DNA of 64,000 nucleotides from CALLPQ01 sp964392325 (lineage in GTDB: Bacteria > Pseudomonadota > Alphaproteobacteria > Caulobacterales > Parvularculaceae): the NCBI GenBank assembly GCA_964392325.1, contig CAYMPJ010000001.1:1-64000 (forward strand). The letters run 5' to 3'. Shown in pieces: positions 59,783-64,000 of this stretch (within the stretch, counting starts at the first letter, position 1; every line of letters starts with the position of its first letter). Under the pieces are notes generated by a model. That model worked only from the letters and a program-made list of their open reading frames with translations. It was not told the origin of the DNA and ran no database searches. The position numbers and the translations under genes are program-made.

Positions 59783-60967
59783 TCATTGGCTCATCAGGCG
59801 TTTGATATTGCGGGCGGCCTGACGAATGCGTTGTTCATTCTCGACAAGGCCAATTCTGACATGGCCATCGCCAAATTCCCCAAAACCAAGGCCGGGCGCA
59901 ACCGCCACATCCGCCTCTTCCATTAATTTTTTGGCAAAGGCAACAGAGCCCAGTTGTTTCATGGGTTCGGGTATTTCTGCCCATGCAAACATTGAAGCTT
60001 CCGGGACCGGGATATCCCATCCCGCTTGTGAAAATTGCGTAATCAAAACATCCCGTCGGGATTTATAAATTGCGCGAATATCCTCAACACATTGCCACGG
60101 TCCATCAAGGGCGGCGGCGGCGGCAACTTGTATCGGTGTGAACGCACCATAATCGAGATAGGATTTCACTCTTGCGAGCGCCTTGATCATGCGCTCATTC
60201 CCCACCGCCATCCCGACGCGCCAACCGGCCATTGCAAAGGTCTTGGAAAGGGAATTGACTTCCACCGCAATATCGATTGCCCCGTCGACCTCGAATATAG
60301 AAGGGGGCGGGCGCGTCTCGTCAAAATAAATTTCGCTATAGGCAAGATCCGACAGGACCAAAACCTCCTTGCGTTTAGCGAGCGCGACAATTTCTTTATA
60401 AAAATCCAGACCGACAATTTGCGCTGTCGGGTTGGAGGGATAGTTGATGACCATCGCCTTTACCGGATTTGCGGGCGATTGCAGCGCATCATGGAGCCCT
60501 TTTAAATAGGCCTCGGGCGAAAGGGCGGGAACCGGCCGAATAACACCGCCAGCAATGATAAAACCGTATGCGTGAATGGGGTAGGCCGGATTTGGGGAAA
60601 GGATCACATCGCCCGGCGCGGTTATCGCCTGGGCAAGATTGGCAAATCCTTCTTTCGAGCCAAGGGTTGCGATAATCTGGGTATCGGGATCAAGCGCGAC
60701 ATTAAATCGGCGCTGATAATATCGCCCCATGGCTTTGCGCAATCCCGGTATACCGCGAGAGGCTGAATATCGATGGGCCTTCGGATTGCGGGCGGTTTCT
60801 GTGAGTTTATCGACAATATGGGACGGGGTGGGCATATCGGGATTACCCATGCCCAAATCAATAATGTCGCGGCCTTCCTGACGAAGACGGGCCTTGAGTG
60901 AATTTACCTCCTCAAAAACATAAGGCGGTAATTTTTTAATGCGGTAAAACTCTTCTTGATCGGACAT
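59783..60967 (-). CDS. PLP-dependent class I/II aminotransferase (AlaC-like)
   Basis: A 394-residue fold-type I aminotransferase. PLP Lys is in VEVNSLSKTFAMAGWRVGMA; the pyridoxal-contacting Asp/Tyr region is NYPSNPTAQIV and LVLSDLAYSEIYF; the start ATG at 60967 gives MSDQEEFYRIKKLPPYVFEE. It resembles the glutamate-pyruvate (AlaC) or LL-diaminopimelate aminotransferase branch. Situated between ilvA and the ilv-leu genes, it may serve branched-chain or alanine formation. Confidence 0.88.
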   Translation of the reverse strand: MSDQEEFYRIKKLPPYVFEEVNSLKARLRQEGRDIIDLGMGNPDMPTPSHIVDKLTETARNPKAHRYSASRGIPGLRKAMGRYYQRRFNVALDPDTQIIATLGSKEGFANLAQAITAPGDVILSPNPAYPIHAYGFIIAGGVIRPVPALSPEAYLKGLHDALQSPANPVKAMVINYPSNPTAQIVGLDFYKEIVALAKRKEVLVLSDLAYSEIYFDETRPPPSIFEVDGAIDIAVEVNSLSKTFAMAGWRVGMAVGNERMIKALARVKSYLDYGAFTPIQVAAAAALDGPWQCVEDIRAIYKSRRDVLITQFSQAGWDIPVPEASMFAWAEIPEPMKQLGSVAFAKKLMEEADVAVAPGLGFGEFGDGHVRIGLVENEQRIRQAARNIKRLMSQ

Positions 60968-61047
60968 AGGAATGATTTTTAAACTAAACACACTCAATTG
61001 AGGGAACGCAAAATAGCAAAGACGGTTAAACCATCAACGACACGCGG

Positions 61048-62262
61048 CTAGTAGCTGGCAATTTCAACTTCGTAACCTTCTTTTTGTAATCCTTTAATGA
61101 TGCGATCGAGATGTTCTTGTCCCTGAGTATCTATGGTAAGATCGATAAAGGTCATTTTGGCGGGTAAATCCGAATAGGTGCGATGGTGCCCCACATCAAT
61201 AACGTTTCCGCCACCATCTGACACGAGTGTTGCCACTCTCACCAGCTGGCCCGGCATATCAAGTAATTGAACCCGCAAACGCGCCAAACGACCAGACCTT
61301 GCCAGATCACGCATCAGGATCATCGATAGTAGGCGTTGATCAATATTCCCTCCACATAAAACTGTACCGATGGTCCGGCCTTTAAAATGATCCGGATTCG
61401 ATAAAATCGCCGCCAGTCCAGCCGCGCCAGCCCCCTCAACCAATATTTTTTGTTCATTCATGATCATACTTAGCGCGCGTTCAAGCTTTCGCTCATCAAC
61501 GAGCATAATATCGTCGACCAGATCTTTCACAAAATTGCGGGTTAATTTGCCCGCCTCTTTTACAGCAATACCCTCCGCCAGCGTATTCCCCGCAGTCGCG
61601 CGCTCTCCCCCATCCAAAGCATTCACCATTGACGGGAAAAGGCTCGATTGCACCCCGATAATTTCGCAATCAGGGTGTTGGTGTTTTATGGCTGAGGCCA
61701 TGCCAGCGATTAAACCGCCCCCGCCAATCGGAATGATAAAGCCATCAAACGATGGCCCATCTTCCAACATTTCAAGGGCAATGGTGCCCTGACCCGCAAT
61801 CACATCGTGATCATCAAAGGGGTGAAGGAATGTTAATGATTGCTCTTTGGCGAGCTTTTTTGCGTGGGCATTAGCTTCATCAAAATTCTCACCAAATAAA
61901 ATAACCTCGCCGCCAGCGGCTTTGGTTGCGCGAATTTTAACGTCAGGCGTGGTCTCGGCCATAACGATAAGAACCCGGATACCAAGTTTTGAGCCGTGAT
62001 AGGAAACCCCTTGAGAATGATTACCGGCAGATGCGGCGATCACCCCGCGTGATTTGGCATCATCATCAAGCTGCAAAAGCTTATTTAAAGCACCGCGCTG
62101 TTTGAACGAGCCGGTATATTGCATACATTCAAGTTTCAGCCATAAATCAACACCGGTCAGCGCAGATAATTTTTCCGCGCGCAATAAGGGTGTGCGTATC
62201 ACATGGCCTTTGATACGCTTGCTAGCATTTTCGATATCAGAATAAGCCTTACTAGCTTCCAT
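61048..62262 (-). CDS. ilvA: Threonine ammonia-lyase with ACT domain
   Basis: A 404-residue enzyme deaminating threonine to 2-oxobutyrate for isoleucine. PLP Lys54 is in YTGSFKQRGALNKLL; phosphate-binding IIPIGGGGLIAGMASA. Active-site AASAGNHSQGVSYHG. The C-terminal ~75 residues form a single ACT domain (RVQLLDMPGQLVRVATLVSDGG), as in the IlvA 1-domain class that is feedback inhibited. It lies next to the aminotransferase and the ilv-leu genes on the same strand. Confidence 0.95.
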   Translation of the reverse strand: MEASKAYSDIENASKRIKGHVIRTPLLRAEKLSALTGVDLWLKLECMQYTGSFKQRGALNKLLQLDDDAKSRGVIAASAGNHSQGVSYHGSKLGIRVLIVMAETTPDVKIRATKAAGGEVILFGENFDEANAHAKKLAKEQSLTFLHPFDDHDVIAGQGTIALEMLEDGPSFDGFIIPIGGGGLIAGMASAIKHQHPDCEIIGVQSSLFPSMVNALDGGERATAGNTLAEGIAVKEAGKLTRNFVKDLVDDIMLVDERKLERALSMIMNEQKILVEGAGAAGLAAILSNPDHFKGRTIGTVLCGGNIDQRLLSMILMRDLARSGRLARLRVQLLDMPGQLVRVATLVSDGGGNVIDVGHHRTYSDLPAKMTFIDLTIDTQGQEHLDRIIKGLQKEGYEVEIASY

Positions 62263-62356
62263 GTTTCAAAAATCCATTTAAAAAAAGCACAATATGGCGC
62301 AAATCGCACCAAGAGCAATCATATTTTTAACGGGGAAAGCCCGACCGCCCTGAAAG

Positions 62357-62375
62357 GACCCTCTTGCAGAGGGTC
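62357..62375. promoter_or_regulatory. Hairpin upstream of ilvA
   Basis: GACCCTC and GAGGGTC (62357-62363 with 62369-62375) pair around TTGCA. It has no U tract on either strand, so it is not a terminator; it may be a leader element or operator between the divergent ilvA and peptidase genes. Confidence 0.35.
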
Positions 62376-62550
62376 ACAAAAAAATGCAACGCCTGATTTT
62401 CCGGTTTGCCCAAACTTATTTGCCTAAACATACGGGCCTAAAAAGACTTGCCTAAACCTACTTGTATTGCTTAATTCAGGGCCTATTGTCTGTTGGAAAT
62501 CAACAATATTTCCAACCTTCCTTTTATCTCATCACTCAATCGGAGACGGT

Positions 62551-64000
62551 ATGCGGTCAGTCGTAAATTCACTTTCCTCTTTTATTCGGCAAACTGGTCA
62601 AATAGGGAGGCTGATATATGGTGTTTCTATCGCTCTCCTTTTGGTGATTCCCGCTTCCGCCTATCAATGGCCGGTCGAGCAAACCAAAGGGCACTTCAAA
62701 GACAAGTTCCGGCAGTTAGAGGAAATTCTACCGACACCCAATATTTACCGAAACGCCAGCGGCGCGCCCGGTTTTGCCTATTGGCAGCAACGGGCCGATT
62801 ATAAAATCGCGGTTTCACTCGATGAAGAAGCGCGGCGTATTACCGGTAGCGAGACAATCACCTACACAAATAATTCACCCGACAGCCTTGGCTATATCTG
62901 GATGCAGCTCGATCAAAACCGCTTCCGCACCGATAGCCTTGCCGAGCGTTCTGCAGATTTTGGCGGTATCGGAAACCGTGCCCCGGCAACCAGCTCAGCA
63001 ACAGGGAACAAGCCGGCCCGAATTTCCTTCCGGGCATTGCGAAAGCATCAAGCCGAAAAAGATAATGAGTATGGGTTTGAAATTTCCAGCCTGACCACGG
63101 CAGATGGCAAGGCAATGGACTATACGATCGTGGGCACTTTGATGCGCATTGATTTAAAACGTCCCTTACGCCCAAAACAACAAATGACCTTCACCCTCGA
63201 TTGGGCCTTCAACATGGTTGAGGAAAACGCCGTTTCTGCGCGTTCAGGCTATGAAAAATTTGACGATGGCAATGATATTTTTCTCCTAGCCCAGTGGTAT
63301 CCACGTCTGGCGGCCTATTCCGATTATGAGGGCTGGCACAATAAAGAATTTTTAGGGCGCGGCGAATTCACCATCGAGTTCGGTGATTTTGAAGTCGACA
63401 TTACGGTTCCCGCCGATCATATCGTATCCTCTACCGGTCTTTTGCAAAACCCCGATGACGTTTTGACACAAACGCAAAAAGAACGCCTCGAGACCGCAAA
63501 AGATGCTGAGCGCCCGGTTTTTATTGTCACAGCTGATGAAGCTTTAGAGGTAGAAAAATCCAAATCCGGCGACACAAAAACCTGGAAATTTAAAGCCGAA
63601 AATGTGCGCGATTTTGCCTGGGCCTCATCGCGCAAATTTATCTGGGATGCGCAAGGCTATCAGCAAGGCGGCGATGTCATGCCTTTTGTCTGGGCAATGT
63701 CGTTTTATCCCAAGGAAGGCGAGCCCCTATGGTCGCGTTACTCGACCCAGGCGGTCATCCACACAATGGAAATCTATTCGCGGATGAGTTTTGATTATCC
63801 CTATCCCACATCTCAATCTGTAAACGGTCCGGTTGGCGGGATGGAATATCCCATGATCACCTTTAATGGTCCGCGCACTGAGCTACAAGATGATGGAGAA
63901 CGCACCTATTCCTACGCAGAAAAGCGGTTCCTGATTGGCGTTGTTATCCATGAAATAGGGCACGTCTATTTTCCCATGATCGTCAATTCCGATGAACGTC
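62551..64000 (+). CDS. M1-family metallopeptidase (partial, runs off the window)
   Basis: The first 483 codons of an M1 (aminopeptidase N-like) zinc peptidase. A signal peptide (IYGVSIALLLVIPASAYQW) indicates export. The beta-rich N-terminal domain has ADYKIAVSLDEEARRITG and SETITYTNNSPDSLGYIWMQ. The HExxH zinc motif is VVIHEIGHVYFP (His467-His471), near the window end; the third ligand Glu is expected further on. A GxMEN-like substrate segment reads GGMEYPMITF. GGAGA lies before the ATG at 62551. Stop is outside the window. Confidence 0.92.
   Translation, partial: MRSVVNSLSSFIRQTGQIGRLIYGVSIALLLVIPASAYQWPVEQTKGHFKDKFRQLEEILPTPNIYRNASGAPGFAYWQQRADYKIAVSLDEEARRITGSETITYTNNSPDSLGYIWMQLDQNRFRTDSLAERSADFGGIGNRAPATSSATGNKPARISFRALRKHQAEKDNEYGFEISSLTTADGKAMDYTIVGTLMRIDLKRPLRPKQQMTFTLDWAFNMVEENAVSARSGYEKFDDGNDIFLLAQWYPRLAAYSDYEGWHNKEFLGRGEFTIEFGDFEVDITVPADHIVSSTGLLQNPDDVLTQTQKERLETAKDAERPVFIVTADEALEVEKSKSGDTKTWKFKAENVRDFAWASSRKFIWDAQGYQQGGDVMPFVWAMSFYPKEGEPLWSRYSTQAVIHTMEIYSRMSFDYPYPTSQSVNGPVGGMEYPMITFNGPRTELQDDGERTYSYAEKRFLIGVVIHEIGHVYFPMIVNSDER

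Overview
The window looks like a chromosomal segment of an alphaproteobacterium, probably a draft or metagenome assembly because it holds two 100-base runs of N. Alphaproteobacterial signs are a NadQ-type regulator beside nadA-nadB-nadC, a serC leader RNA in front of serC-serA, a DUF1150 gene, the nuoA-B-C-D/E/F gene types, and dispersed 'gtcatccccgcgaaagcggg' palindromes. Base composition looks close to balanced by eye; it was not computed.

Layout. 1-2.6 kb: tRNA-Lys, tgt, csaA and an unknown gene. 2.6-4.0 kb: REP-like palindromes bracketing a GIY-YIG nuclease gene, a pentapeptide-repeat remnant and the serC leader RNA. 4.0-6.9 kb: serC-serA. 7.0-15.1 kb: an accessory catabolic island inserted between serA and lepA. 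It holds a carboxymuconolactone-decarboxylase-like protein, a GntR/FCD regulator, a clear promoter-operator, an AA_synth-family protein, a three-part hydrolase/flavin-reductase/Nudix-like fusion, a luciferase-like monooxygenase, an aldehyde dehydrogenase, a cupin, a nonsense-interrupted alpha/beta hydrolase, and a small membrane protein cut by an N gap. 15.1-19.9 kb: lepA, mscL, csp, an HD hydrolase and a dual-specificity-type phosphatase. 19.9-26.2 kb: nadQ, nadA, nadB, nadC and a serine/threonine dehydratase. 26.4-38.0 kb: small conserved genes and a dispersed complex I locus (nuoA-B-C-x-D ... E ... F, all on the minus strand) interrupted by unrelated genes; nuoG-N are absent here.

38.2-40.4 kb: a large exported protein of unknown family with its own promoter. 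41.4-53.4 kb: a type II secretion locus in two divergent operons, gspJ-K-L-M-(C-like) leftward and gspE-F-G-H-D-I rightward. 53.4-62.3 kb: branched-chain amino acid genes leuB, leuD, leuC, ilvC, ilvD, then an AlaC-type aminotransferase and ilvA, all on the minus strand. The window ends inside an M1-family metallopeptidase gene.

How genes work together: serC/serA make serine; nadQ probably represses nadABC; the island probably oxidises an unidentified small organic substrate using a reduced-flavin-dependent monooxygenase supplied by the fused flavin reductase, then hydrolase and aldehyde dehydrogenase steps, under GntR control; the T2SS exports folded proteins, for which the disulfide-rich exported protein next to it is a possible but unproven client. 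The most novel-looking items are the hydrolase-reductase fusion with its island, the histone-H1-like/amphi-Trp fusion, the Tgt with a depleted zinc site, and the 705-residue exported protein.
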